A DNA stretch of 64,000 bases from contig MPMJ01000014.1 in assembly GCA_002238425.1 (NCBI GenBank), forward strand, positions 1-64,000, in the 5' to 3' direction. Under the pieces are notes generated by a model that ran no database searches, was not told where the DNA came from, and saw nothing but the letters and a program-made list of their open reading frames with translations. Below, one piece after another: positions 1 to 9,600 of this stretch; the first letter of the stretch is position 1, and the number at the start of each line of letters is the position of its first letter. The position numbers and the translations under genes are program-made. The stretch is from SAR202 cluster bacterium bin16 (GTDB lineage Bacteria; Chloroflexota; Dehalococcoidia; Lucifugimonadales; Australimonadaceae).

Positions 1-804
1 GGGCGCATCATCGGTGAGCGTCTGCGGCAGGTGCGGCGGCTCACGGGTCACGAGTCAGGCTTCATCAGGGAGCACGCGCCGGGGCCGTACAAGGTGACGA
101 TGCCCGCGGCCAGCTACGTCGTCGCTCGCGGGTACAAGCCCGGCGTCACGGACACGGTGTACGAGTCGCGCGCAGCGGTGCTCGCCGACGCCGCGTCCAT
201 CATCCGCGACGAGGTCGTGACGCTCATCGGCGAAGGCTGTCCGTACGTGCAGTTGGACAACCCGCACTACCCGGACTACATCCCGGAGGAGCGTCGCGCG
301 CAGTGGGCGTCGCAAGGCGTCGACCAGGACCGGGCGCTCCAGGACGACATCGACGCCGACAACGCGTGCCTGCGCGGCTTCGACCGCAGTGCCACCATCC
401 TGGCGATGCACCTCTGCCGGGGCAACGGCGCGTACGGCGCATGGCACACGTCCGGCGGCTACGACCGCATCGCGGAGCAACTCTTCAGTCAGCTGGAGGT
501 CGACTCGTTCCTGCTGGAGTACGACAGCGAGCGCGCCGGAACGTTCACGCCGCTGCGCTTCATGCCGAAGGGCAAGACGGTGGTGCTGGGCCTCGTGACG
601 ACGAAGGCCGGCGAACTCGAATCGCAGGACACGCTGCTGCGCCGCATCGAGGAGGCGTCGCAGTACATGGACGGCGACGACCTCGCGCTCAGCCCGCAAT
701 GCGGCTTCTCGTCGACGCTGCAGGGCAACCCCATCACGTGGGACGACCAGCTGCGGAAGCTCGAACTCGTGGTGGAGACCGCGCGGCGGGCGTGGGGAGC
801 GTGA
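1..804 (+). CDS. Cobalamin-independent methionine synthase (MetE C-terminal domain) family protein, 5' truncated
   Basis: The reading frame is open from base 1, so the gene starts outside the window; 267 residues are visible. The sequence matches the C-terminal catalytic barrel of the MetE/UROD superfamily: a segment around LDNPHYPDYIPEE, the zinc-site region MHLCRGNG (His and Cys), an acidic LLEYDSERAG stretch and the C-terminal LALSPQCGFSS, where the Cys is the expected last zinc ligand. Short stand-alone members of this family include epoxyalkane:coenzyme M transferase-like and uncharacterised methyltransferases, so methionine synthesis itself is not assured. It is followed by repeats rather than by an obvious partner gene. 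Confidence 0.85.
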   Translation, partial: GRIIGERLRQVRRLTGHESGFIREHAPGPYKVTMPAASYVVARGYKPGVTDTVYESRAAVLADAASIIRDEVVTLIGEGCPYVQLDNPHYPDYIPEERRAQWASQGVDQDRALQDDIDADNACLRGFDRSATILAMHLCRGNGAYGAWHTSGGYDRIAEQLFSQLEVDSFLLEYDSERAGTFTPLRFMPKGKTVVLGLVTTKAGELESQDTLLRRIEEASQYMDGDDLALSPQCGFSSTLQGNPITWDDQLRKLELVVETARRAWGA

Positions 805-828
805 ACATCGATGGCCAGGATGGAAGTT

Positions 829-948
829 GTTGTCATTCCGAGCGCAGTGCAACGGAGCCGAGGAATCTCTCAGGAGGCGCCCCGTTGTGAGCGAACGCTC
901 CCCGAGAGATGTTTCGACTCCGCCTTCGGCTCCGCTCAACATGACAAC
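829..948. repeat. MITE-like inverted-repeat element (about 120 bp)
   Basis: The element begins GTTGTCAT (829-836) and ends ATGACAAC (941-948), a perfect 8-bp terminal inverted repeat. The similarity extends inward for about 40 bases on each arm (GAGCG, GGAG-CGA and ATCTCTC are shared after inversion), so the whole unit can fold back. There is no coding capacity. A fragment of the same family (TGTCATGCTGAGCGGAGCG) lies at 1538-1556. It looks like a small non-autonomous dispersed element; no transposase is visible nearby. Confidence 0.6.
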
Positions 949-960
949 GCCCCCTCCCGT

Positions 961-982
961 CGTTCCCGCGAAGGCGGGAATC
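961..982. repeat. Short hairpin repeat, TTCCCGC-GCGGGAA family
   Basis: The sequence TTCCCGCGAAGGCGGGAA forms a short stem-loop. The same design recurs at 1592-1612 (ATTCCCGCcggtGCGGGAAT) and 58461-58480 (TTCCCGCtttcGCGGGAA). All three lie in intergenic DNA, consistent with a dispersed palindromic repeat. No function can be assigned. Confidence 0.55.
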
Positions 983-1023
983 TCGCAGCCCATCGGGGTT
1001 GATACAAGGCTGAAGGAGGCGCA

Positions 1024-1530
1024 ATGACGATGTGGGGAGCGGGATTCTATGGAGACCCGTGCCGGGAGTGCGGGTACTCGTGGTCGATATCGCCGGAGGA
1101 GGGGACGGCGCTGATACTCGATGCGCCGCGGCGGTACGCGGAGCTGCTCGACGGCGCGGACGGGAGCGCGCGGCATCCCGATCTGACGTGGTCGGTCACG
1201 GCGTACGTTGAGCACGTCTCCGACAACCTTCGAAACTGGGCGGAGCGCATCATGAGCGCGGTCGCGGCCGGGCAGACGGCGCTGCGCCCCACGGACCAGG
1301 ATGTCGTGGCGGCGGCACGCGGCTACGAGAGCATGCCGCTCGCGACTGCGCTCTGGTCGATGGGGCACTCGGCCAACATCTGGGCGGACGCGATGGCGGC
1401 TTCAGCGGGGCAGGACATCGTGTTCGCGCACCCGACGCGCGGGCAGCAATCGCTCGCGGAGCTCGTGCTGACGGTCGCGCACGACACGGCGCATCACGAC
1501 TGGGACATCCGGCGGTCGCTGGGGGCGTAG
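1024..1530 (+). CDS. DinB-like (DinB/MDMPI superfamily) protein
   Basis: A protein of 168 residues with an N-terminal CREC-GYSW segment and a helical body. His-containing segments YVEHVSDNL and AHDTAHHDWDIRR are placed as in the metal-binding four-helix bundles of the DinB/mycothiol maleylpyruvate isomerase superfamily. Members are small-molecule thiol transferases or of unknown role; substrate cannot be inferred. The start at 1024 follows an AAGGAGG-type Shine-Dalgarno sequence. It is flanked on both sides by dispersed repeats, and a second, distinct DinB-like gene lies at 34631-35161. Confidence 0.65.
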   Translation: MTMWGAGFYGDPCRECGYSWSISPEEGTALILDAPRRYAELLDGADGSARHPDLTWSVTAYVEHVSDNLRNWAERIMSAVAAGQTALRPTDQDVVAAARGYESMPLATALWSMGHSANIWADAMAASAGQDIVFAHPTRGQQSLAELVLTVAHDTAHHDWDIRRSLGA

Positions 1531-1537
1531 GGGGGGC

Positions 1538-1620
1538 TGTCATGCTGAGCGGAGCGTCAGTCCCCTCTGCGTGCGCTGCCCGCGCACCCTGGATTCCCGC
1601 CGGTGCGGGAATGACGGGAC
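1538..1620. repeat. Fragmentary dispersed repeats between converging genes
   Basis: Bases 1538-1556 repeat the arm of the 829-948 element, and 1592-1612 form a hairpin (ATTCCCGC/GCGGGAAT) of the family also seen at 961-982 and 58461-58480. The stretch lies between the convergent DinB-like and TfoX genes, where it could act as a bidirectional transcription stop, although neither side has a clear T-run. Confidence 0.5.
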
Positions 1621-1640
1621 TTGCTATGCACCCAGATCGG

Positions 1641-1967
1641 TTACTTGGGTGGGAGGCTGAGGGCGTAGGCGGCGCCGGTGGCGACCCAGTCTTCGAGCGT
1701 CGCGTCGTCTGTGCCGTCGGGGCCGACGACGATCCAGCCGCGCATGGGCCTGCCGGTGAAGTCCATCTCGCGGACGTGGGGTTTCGTGAGCGCGGCCTCG
1801 TACTCGTCCTTCGGGACGCGTACCATCAGGTCGTTCCCCAGGACGCCGCAGGCCATGTTGCCCTGCAGCATGACGGCGACGCCACCGAACATCTTCTTCT
1901 CCACGAGCGTCGGCTCCGCGCCGAGGATGTCGAGCACGCGCTCGGTCAGTCGTTCGTCGTAAGGCAC
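1641..1967 (-). CDS. TfoX/Sxy family N-terminal domain protein
   Basis: A 108-residue protein covering only the TfoX N-terminal domain. It has the family pattern ERVLDILGAEPTLVEKKMFGG followed by a short beta sheet (FMVRVPKDE-like) and a C-terminal PMRGWIVVGPDG segment. Full-length TfoX/Sxy regulates competence in gamma-proteobacteria, but single-domain versions are widespread with unknown function. The gene ends 11 bases from the start side of the downstream acyl-CoA synthetase coding strand (the synthetase stop at 1979), so both are read in the same direction and could be co-transcribed. Confidence 0.8.
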   Translation of the reverse strand: MPYDERLTERVLDILGAEPTLVEKKMFGGVAVMLQGNMACGVLGNDLMVRVPKDEYEAALTKPHVREMDFTGRPMRGWIVVGPDGTDDATLEDWVATGAAYALSLPPK

Positions 1968-1978
1968 CGGCCGCCTCC

Positions 1979-3556
1979 TTACTCCTGCCGCGCCCGGTCC
2001 TGCTCGATGAGGACGCGCCGCAACAGTTTACCGGAGGCGTTCTTGGGGATGGCGTCGATGAACTCGACCTCGCGCAGCTGCTTGAACGTCGCCACGCGCT
2101 CGGCGACGAACGACTTGAGTTCGTCGGCGGAGGGCTCGGCATCAGGCTTGCGTACCACGTACGCCTTCGGCACCTCGCCTGCTTCGTCGTCGGCCTTCGG
2201 GATGACGGCGGCGTCGGCGACGCCGGGGTGCTCGAGCAGCAGGCCCTCCAACTCGGCGGGCGCGACCTGGAAGCCCTTGTACTTGATGAGCTCCTTCTTG
2301 CGGTCGACGATGCTCACGTAGCCGTCCTCGTCCATGCTGGCGATGTCGCCCGTGTGGAACCAGCCGTCCGGCGTGATGGCCTCCGCAGTCGCCTCCGGCT
2401 GGCGGTAGTAGCCCTTCATCACCTGCGGGCCGCGGACCAGGAGCTCGCCGAGCTCCCCGGGGGGCAGGTCGCGGTCGCCCGATTCGAGGTCGACGATGCG
2501 CTCCTCGGTGTCCGGCAGCGCGGGGCCTATCGTGCCCGGCCTGCCGCGCTCGTCGGTGAAGTCGGTGTTGGTCATGGGGGACGTCTCGGTGAGGCCGTAG
2601 CCTTGGATGACGGCGCATCCGAGCCGCTCCGCGAGGCGGGTCTGCAACTCGCCGGAAAGCGGGGCCGCGCCGGTGAGCAGGAAGCGGAGCGACGAGACGT
2701 CGTACTCGTCGAGGAGCGGCGTCAGCGTGAGACCGAGGCAGACGGGCGGCACGGTGTAGAGCACCGTCATGCGATGCTCCGCGATGAGCGCCAGCATCTC
2801 GCGCATGTCGAAGCGCCCCATCATCACCTGCGTCGCTCCGGCAGCGATGGCGCTCAGCTGGAGGACGGTCATGCCGTAGATGTGGAAGAGCGGCAGATGC
2901 ACGAGCATCACGTCGCCACGACGGACGACGCCCTCCTCACCGGGGCGTCCGAGGTTCTGCCGGACGTTCGTATGGAGGTTGGAGTGCGTGAGCATGACGC
3001 CCTTCTGCAGGCCCGTGGTGCCGGAGGAGAAGGGCAGCGCGGCGATGTCCTCGTAGGGGTCGAGCGCGGGTTCGGGCGGCGGGCCGCTCTGCGCCTCGAT
3101 CAGCGACCAGAACGAGGGCGCGGTATCGGCGCCTTCCGCGATGAGGATGCGCTCTATGGGCTCTTCCGAACCGAAGAGCGCGAGGTCTGCGGCATCGGCC
3201 AGCGTGTGATGGACGATGAGCGCCTGCGCGCCGGACGCCTGCAACTGGTATGCGATCTCGCGCTCGCGGTAGCCGGAGTTGACGGTCGTGACCGTCGCGC
3301 CTGCCTTCAGGATGCCGAAGAAGGCGATCTCGAACTCGGCGCAGTTGGGCGAGAGGATGCCGACGATGTCGCCCTTGCCGAGGCCCATCGCCGCGAGTGC
3401 AGACGCGAACCTGCCGGAGTGCGCGTCCAGCTCCGCGAACGTGAACCGGCGCTCGCCGTCGATGATGGCGATCTCGTCCGGCCATCGCTCGGCTGCCTGC
3501 TCCAGCAGGCGCTGGACGGGCTCCGGGTTGTATGGGGCAAGTGATGAGCGGCTCAT
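1979..3556 (-). CDS. Acyl-CoA synthetase, 4-coumarate-CoA ligase-like (AMP-forming)
   Basis: An ANL-superfamily adenylating enzyme of about 525 residues that activates a carboxylic acid with ATP and CoA. Visible motifs are the P-loop-like LPFSSGTTGLQKG, the adenylate-binding QGYGLTETSP, the hinge TGDIASMDEDGY and the C-terminal catalytic lysine in PKNASGKLLRR. I chose the ATG at 3556; an upstream TTG at 3622 would add 22 unconserved residues. The gene is divergent from the PKS at 3696, so it could supply starter acyl-CoA or activate the product, but this is inferred from position only. Confidence 0.9.
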   Translation of the reverse strand: MSRSSLAPYNPEPVQRLLEQAAERWPDEIAIIDGERRFTFAELDAHSGRFASALAAMGLGKGDIVGILSPNCAEFEIAFFGILKAGATVTTVNSGYREREIAYQLQASGAQALIVHHTLADAADLALFGSEEPIERILIAEGADTAPSFWSLIEAQSGPPPEPALDPYEDIAALPFSSGTTGLQKGVMLTHSNLHTNVRQNLGRPGEEGVVRRGDVMLVHLPLFHIYGMTVLQLSAIAAGATQVMMGRFDMREMLALIAEHRMTVLYTVPPVCLGLTLTPLLDEYDVSSLRFLLTGAAPLSGELQTRLAERLGCAVIQGYGLTETSPMTNTDFTDERGRPGTIGPALPDTEERIVDLESGDRDLPPGELGELLVRGPQVMKGYYRQPEATAEAITPDGWFHTGDIASMDEDGYVSIVDRKKELIKYKGFQVAPAELEGLLLEHPGVADAAVIPKADDEAGEVPKAYVVRKPDAEPSADELKSFVAERVATFKQLREVEFIDAIPKNASGKLLRRVLIEQDRARQE

Positions 3557-3602
3557 GGGGATCCGGCCGACCTCTGCGTCCAGGTTCGGCGTGAAACTAC
3601 CC

Positions 3603-3634
3603 GACCCGCCCGTGGCAGTCAACGCGGGCGGCAG
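3603..3634. repeat. Left copy of a 32-bp near-direct repeat flanking the PKS locus
   Basis: This 32-bp stretch matches 15919-15950 at about 27 of 32 positions, including an unbroken 15-bp identity, GACCCGCCCGTGGCA. It contains the inverted pair CCGCCCG/CGGGCGG and can form a hairpin. It lies between the divergent CoA synthetase and PKS starts. The second copy sits immediately after the last gene of the locus, in the comM leader. Confidence 0.6.
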
Positions 3635-3648
3635 TGTGCGCGGACTCC

Positions 3649-3654
3649 TATAAT
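3649..3654 (+). promoter_or_regulatory. Candidate -10 box for the PKS gene
   Basis: A consensus TATAAT lies 41 bases before the ATG at 3696. No recognisable -35 hexamer is found 16-18 bases upstream, where the GC-rich hairpin repeat at 3603-3634 sits, so either an activator is needed or the match is fortuitous. Confidence 0.4.
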
Positions 3655-3695
3655 GCGCTTGTCAGTCGATGACCCAGTCCGAGTGAGGGGCAGTG

Positions 3696-6600
3696 ATGGC
3701 ATCCGAGGGGAAGGTCGACTCCAGCAGACTCCCCAGCGAGTCCGTGGGCGGAGAGCCTATCGCGGTGGTGGGGATGGCGTGCCGGTTCCCCAGCGCCACG
3801 GGGCTTCCGGCGTTCTGGCGCCAGTTGGAAGCCGGCGAGAGCGCGGTCATCGAGGGCGTTCCGGGGTCCGGGGTCGGGCGCGTGGGGTACCTGTTCCCCG
3901 ACGCAGCGGTACAAGCCGAGGCGTGCAAGTTCGGGGCGTACATCGACGGGATCGACCAGTTCGATGCTGGGTTCTTCCGCATCTCCCCGGTGGAGGCACA
4001 GTTGCTGGACCCGCAGCAGCGGCTGATGCTGGAGACGAGTTGGCGAGCCCTCGAAGACGCCGGTATAGACCCGGACACGCTGAAGGGCAGCCGCACCGGG
4101 GTCTACGCGGGTATCAGCAACAACGAGTACCGGGGGCTGATCCTGGGCGTCAGCGACACCGCCGACCCTGCCACGAGCCTCTACACGGTCACCGGCACGT
4201 CGTTCAACACGGCCATCGGGCGCGTGGCCTTCGCGCTCGGGCTACAGGGGCCGGCGATCGCGGTGGACACCGCGTGCTCGTCGTCGCTCGTGGCGGTGCA
4301 CCAGGCGGTGGTAGGGCTGCAGCGTGGCGAGGCCGACCTTGCGCTGGCAGGAGGCGTACACGCGATCCTGTCAGGGCGGCTGCTGGAGCTGCGGGCGAAC
4401 GCCGGGATGCTGGCGCCGGACGGACGATGCAAGACGTTCGACGCCGCAGCGAACGGGTACGTGCGGGGCGAGGGCTGCGGCCTCCTCGTGCTAAAGCGGT
4501 TGAGCGAGGCGGAGGCGGACGGCGACCGGATATGGGGCGTGATACGCGGCTCGGCGCTGAACCAGGACGGGGCGAGCCAGGGGCTGACGGTGCCGAGCGA
4601 GAGCGCTCAGGAGCAGGTAATCGAGGCGGCGTTGCTCCGGGCAGGGCTCGAACCGTGGGAAGTGGACTACGTGGAGGCGCACGGAACGGGGACGCCAGTG
4701 GGCGACCCGATCGAGATGCAAGCCACGGGAACGGTGTACAGCAGGGGGCGCGAGGCAGACCACCCGCTGCTCGTCGGGTCGGTGAAGACGAACATCGGTC
4801 ACCTGGAGTCCGCGGCGGGCGCCGCCAGCCTGATCAAGGTGATGCTGGCGATGAAGCACCGGGTGATTCCGAAGCACCTGAACTTCCGCAACCCGAACCC
4901 GGAGATCGACTGGGAGCGGATGACGGTGCGGGTGGCGTCGGAGACGATGGAGTGGCCGGTCGTTCCCGACCGTCCGCCACGGGCGGGCATCAGCGGGTTC
5001 GGGTGGTCCGGGACGAACGCGCACGTCATCGTCGAGGGGTACGGGGAGCCCATAGCGGCTGACGCAGGGAACGGTCTGCCGGCGGGGCCTTCGGTGGCTA
5101 TCGCGGTTGCGCTGCCGGAGTCTGGACACCCTCATCCTAACCTTCCCCCATCAAGGGGGAAGGGACCGGAAGTCTCGACAGCGGAGGAGCGGGAGTTGGC
5201 GGCGCGGGGGACGCGACTGCTGCCGCTGTCGGGGAAGTCGAGGCAGGCGCTCCGGGAGCAGGCGGAACGGTATGTCGCGTGGCTCAACGAGCATCCCGAG
5301 CGATTCCCACCCGACAGCACCGCCAGCGGCGAAGCGCTGTCAGACATGGCGTGGACGGCGAGCGTCGGGCGGAGTCACTTCCCGCACCGCTCGGGCGTTG
5401 TCTTTCGCGATGCGGCGTCGCTGCGCGAGCGGCTGCGGGAGGTCGCGGAGGACGACGAGGCGCCCGACGGGCCGGAGCCACGAGCCGCGTCGAAGGTGGC
5501 GTTCGTCTACACCGGTCAGGGCAGCCAGTGGGTTGGGATGGGAGAGGCGCTGTATGAGAGCGAGACGGTGTTCCGGGCAGTGCTGGACCGGTGCGAGCGT
5601 TGGGTGCAGGAGCATCGCGGAGCGTCGCTGGTGGACGTGATGTTCGGGCGACCCGGTGCTGCGGGCGACCTGAACGACCCCGCATGGACGCAGCCTGCGA
5701 CCTACGCGCTCCAGTGCGGACTGACGGCGCTGTGGTCGAGCCTGGGTGTGCGCCCGGACGTGGTGATGGGCCACAGCCTCGGCGAGATCGCGGCGTCGCA
5801 GACGGCGGGCGTGTTCAGCCTCGAGGACGGGCTGCGCTTCGCCGCAGCACGCGGCGAACTGATGGCGTCGCTGCCGGTGGCGGGCGCGATGGCGGCGGTG
5901 TTCGCGTCTGCGTCCCACGTGACGGAGGCACTCGAGGAGTGGAACGCTGCGACAGAAGGGATGGGGCTGAGCATCGCCGCGGACAACGGAGCGCACCAAG
6001 TTGTGAGTGGCGAGGCGAGGGAGGTCGAGCAGATCGTGCAGCGGTTCGAGGCAGAGGGGCTTCGCGTGAACCGGCTGCGGAGCAGCCCCGGCTACCACAG
6101 CGTGCTGGTGGAACCGGCGCTGGACGATCTGGCGGCGGTGATCGACGGCATAGCAGTTGCGGCTCCATCCATCCCGCTGGTGAGCAACGTGACTGGCCGG
6201 TTAATCGAGCAAGGCGGCGTGCAGGACCCGGCGTACTGGCGGCGGCACGCTCGGCAGCCGGTGGCGTTCCGGGGGTGCGTCGAGACGCTCGCTGAGATGG
6301 GCGTCGACGCCGTAGTGGAACTGGGGCCGCACGCAGTGCTGGGGCCGATGGCGAGCCTCGCGTGGCCGGAGACGAGCGCCGCCCCGGCGGTGCTGTCGAG
6401 TCTCCACCGGCCGCCGCGGGACCCGGCAGAGCCCGTCCAAGACTCGACCGGCGGGTTCATCGAAGGCGTCGCAGCGGCGTACGAGGCGGGCATCCCGTTC
6501 TCGTTCGCGGGGCTGTTCGCAGGAGAGTCGCGGCGGCGGGTCGCGCTGCCGGGGTATCCATTCCAACGGCAGTCGTACTGGGTCGATGAAGTGCGACGGC

Positions 6601-9600
6601 GGCGCGTGGCCGCGAGGCACCCGCTGCTGGGGACCCGGCACGAGTCACCTCGCGGCGAGACATCGTTCGAGTCGGAGCTATTCCCGGCCGACCCTGCGTG
6701 GCTGAACGACCACCGGGTGTTCGGGCGGGTGATCGCACCGGGCGCGCTGTACGGGGCGATGGCGGCGTCGGCACTGGCGAGCGCACAAGGGTCGGTGGCA
6801 GTGGAGGAGATGCAGCTGGTCACCCCGCTGGTCCTGCCCGAACAGGACGGAGAGCAGGGGTCCGGGCAGGAGGGGCGGAGCGTCCAGATGGTGCTGGACG
6901 CCCCGGACGGGACGTCGCCCCGCGGTTTCGAGATATTCAGCCGCGGGGAAGGAGAGGAAGGGTGGACGCTGCACGCCCAGGGGCGAGTAGCGTCCGGTGC
7001 GGAACGGCAGGGACGCGAGCGGGTCGAGGTCGACCAACTCAAGGCCGGTCTGTCGGCGGAGGACCTGCCGGCGTTCTACCGGGCGCGCGCCGAGACCAAC
7101 ATCAATCTCGGGCCGTCGTTCCGAACGCTCCTGGGGCTCTGGCGCGGAGAGGGCGAGGCGGTCGGCGAGATAGTCCTGCCCGAAGCGGTGGACGGTGCAG
7201 GGCTGCCCGTGCACCCGGTGCTGCTGGACGGCTGCTTCCAGGTGATGGCGGCGGCGCGCAACCGGGAGGGGCTCGAAGACGGGGCGACCTACCTGCCCTT
7301 CGGATGGGAGCGGCTCTGGCTGGCGGAACGATTGCCGGAACGGGTGATCTGCCACGCCCGCATGCGGGAGAGCATCCGGGATGCTGAACAGGAGAGCGCA
7401 GCCGCCGAGCCGAGGGAGGTGTTCGCAGGGGACCTGCGGTTCTACAGCCCGGACGGGGTAGAGCTCGGTGGGTTGAGCGGGTACACGGTGAAGCGGGCGA
7501 CGCGAGCGGCCGTGCTGTCGGGGACCGAGGGAGTGAACGACCTTCTCTACGAGGTCATCTGGCGGGACAAGCCGCTTCCGCAAGGGATGCCATCCGCAGA
7601 CTTCCTTCCGAGTCCGTCAGCCATCGCGGCGCGCTCCGGGCCGTTCTCAGAGTATCTGGTCGCGGAGGGTGTCGGAGCCGAGGAGAGGACAGCGCTGCTG
7701 ACGGACCTCGAACGGCTGTCGTGGCGGTACGCGCTCGCGGCGCTTGAGCAGTTGGGGTGGGAGCGGAAAGTGGGAGAAGCGGTCGATCCGGAACCCCTGC
7801 GGGAGCGGTTCGGGGTTTCGGCAGAACACACGCGCCTGTTCCGTCGGCTATTCGAACTGCAGGCGAGGGCTGGCATCGTGAAGGCGGAAGGCGACGGCTT
7901 CGTCGTGGTGGTCGGAAGCGACGATTCACTGCCGGAAGCGGTGCCGAGCGATCCTGAAGCGTTCGCGGACGGAATGGCATCGCACTACGCGCACGGCGCG
8001 GTCGAAGTCGGACTGTTCCGGCGGTCTGCCGCTGCACTGGCAGACGTGCTCGTTGGAAAAGCAGACCCGCTGACCTTGCTGTTCAGCAGCGGAGAGCCGA
8101 CGGCCGCCGACCTCTACATGCGCGCGCCGGTGGCGCGCGCGGCGAACCGGATGCTGGGCGACGCCGTCGCGGCGCTGCTGGAAGCGTTCCCGGACGGACG
8201 ACGGCTGCGCGTGCTGGAGATCGGGGCAGGCACGGGGTCGGCGACGGAATTGGTGTTGCCGGAGCTTCCAGCGGGCCGGTTCGACTACGTCTACACAGAC
8301 ATATCGGCGGGCTTCTTCGCGGAAGCTGAAGGGCGCTTCGGCGGGAGTGAAGCGTCGATAGAGTACCGGGTGCTGGACGTCGAGAAAGACCCGGTGGCGC
8401 AGGGGTTCGACGCGCACGGCTACGACCTCGTCATCGCGTCGAATGTGCTGCACGCGACGCGCTACCTGGAGGAGACGCTTGCGCACTGCCGCGACCTCCT
8501 CGCACCATCGGGGCAGTTGCTGGCGCTCGAGAACCTTCGCGGCCAGGGCTGGCTCGACCTGACATTCGGGCAGTTGGACGGCTGGTGGCGGTTCGCCGAC
8601 TCCTACCGTCCGCACCATGCGCTGGCCAGCCCCGCCGTGTGGCGGCAGGCGCTCGGCGACGCGGGCTTCGTGGAGGCGGAGGTGCTGGGGGTGGAGGCGT
8701 CAGCGTCAGCGGAGCCTGACAGAGGCGTCATCATGGCGCAGGGTCCGTCGGAGGTCATGGAACCGGCAGGCGTCTGGGTGCTCGCGGGCGACGGGAGCGG
8801 GGTGGCAGAGCAACTCGCAGCGGAACTGTCGGCGCGCAACCAGGCCGTGGTTCTGGCGGGGACGCAGGTGGAAGCGGAGGACCGCGAATCGTGGCGGGCG
8901 CTGCTGGAAAGGTTGCCTGCGGACGTGCCGCTCAACGGCGTCGTCCATCTCATGGCGTTGGACGGGCACGGTCCGGATGCCACCGCTGATGAGTTCGCAC
9001 AGGACGTAAGACACGGGGCGGCGAGCGCGCTTGCGCTGGTGCAGGGCATAGCCGATGCCGACGTGACTCCGGCGAAGGGGTTGTGGCTGCTCACGCGCGG
9101 CGGGCAGGTGTTGGAGAAGGAGCACGGCGGAGAGATCGCGGGCGCAGCGCTGTGGGGTTTAGGGAAGGTCGTGGCGCGTGAGGCGCCGCACCTGCAGCCG
9201 CGGATGCTCGACCTCGACCCCGGAGCGCCGCCTTCGCTGTCGGACCTCGTCAACGAGCTGCTGTACCCGGACCCGGAGACGCATATCGCCTATCGCAGAG
9301 GGTACCGCCAAACAGCTCGGCTCGTCCGGGCCGGTAGCGCGACCGAGCGGCTGACGTTGTCGGAAGACTCAGCCTGGCTGCTGGAGCCGGATGCGGGCGG
9401 TGCGCTCGAAGGGCTGGAGATAGGCCCATTCCCTGCCCGTCCCCTAGAGCCACGGGACGTCCGAATAGCAGTGGAGGCTGCGGGGCTCAACTTCTGGGAC
9501 CTGTTCCGCGCACTCGGCCTCATCGACGAGGGGTTGCTGGGCGGCGAGTTCTGCGGGCGGGTGCTGGAGGTCGGTAGCGACGTGACAAGCGTCTCGGTGG

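Noticed and set aside
2228-3544. A 438-codon frame antisense to the acyl-CoA synthetase
   Set aside because: It mirrors a well-conserved ANL enzyme and shows only shadow composition.
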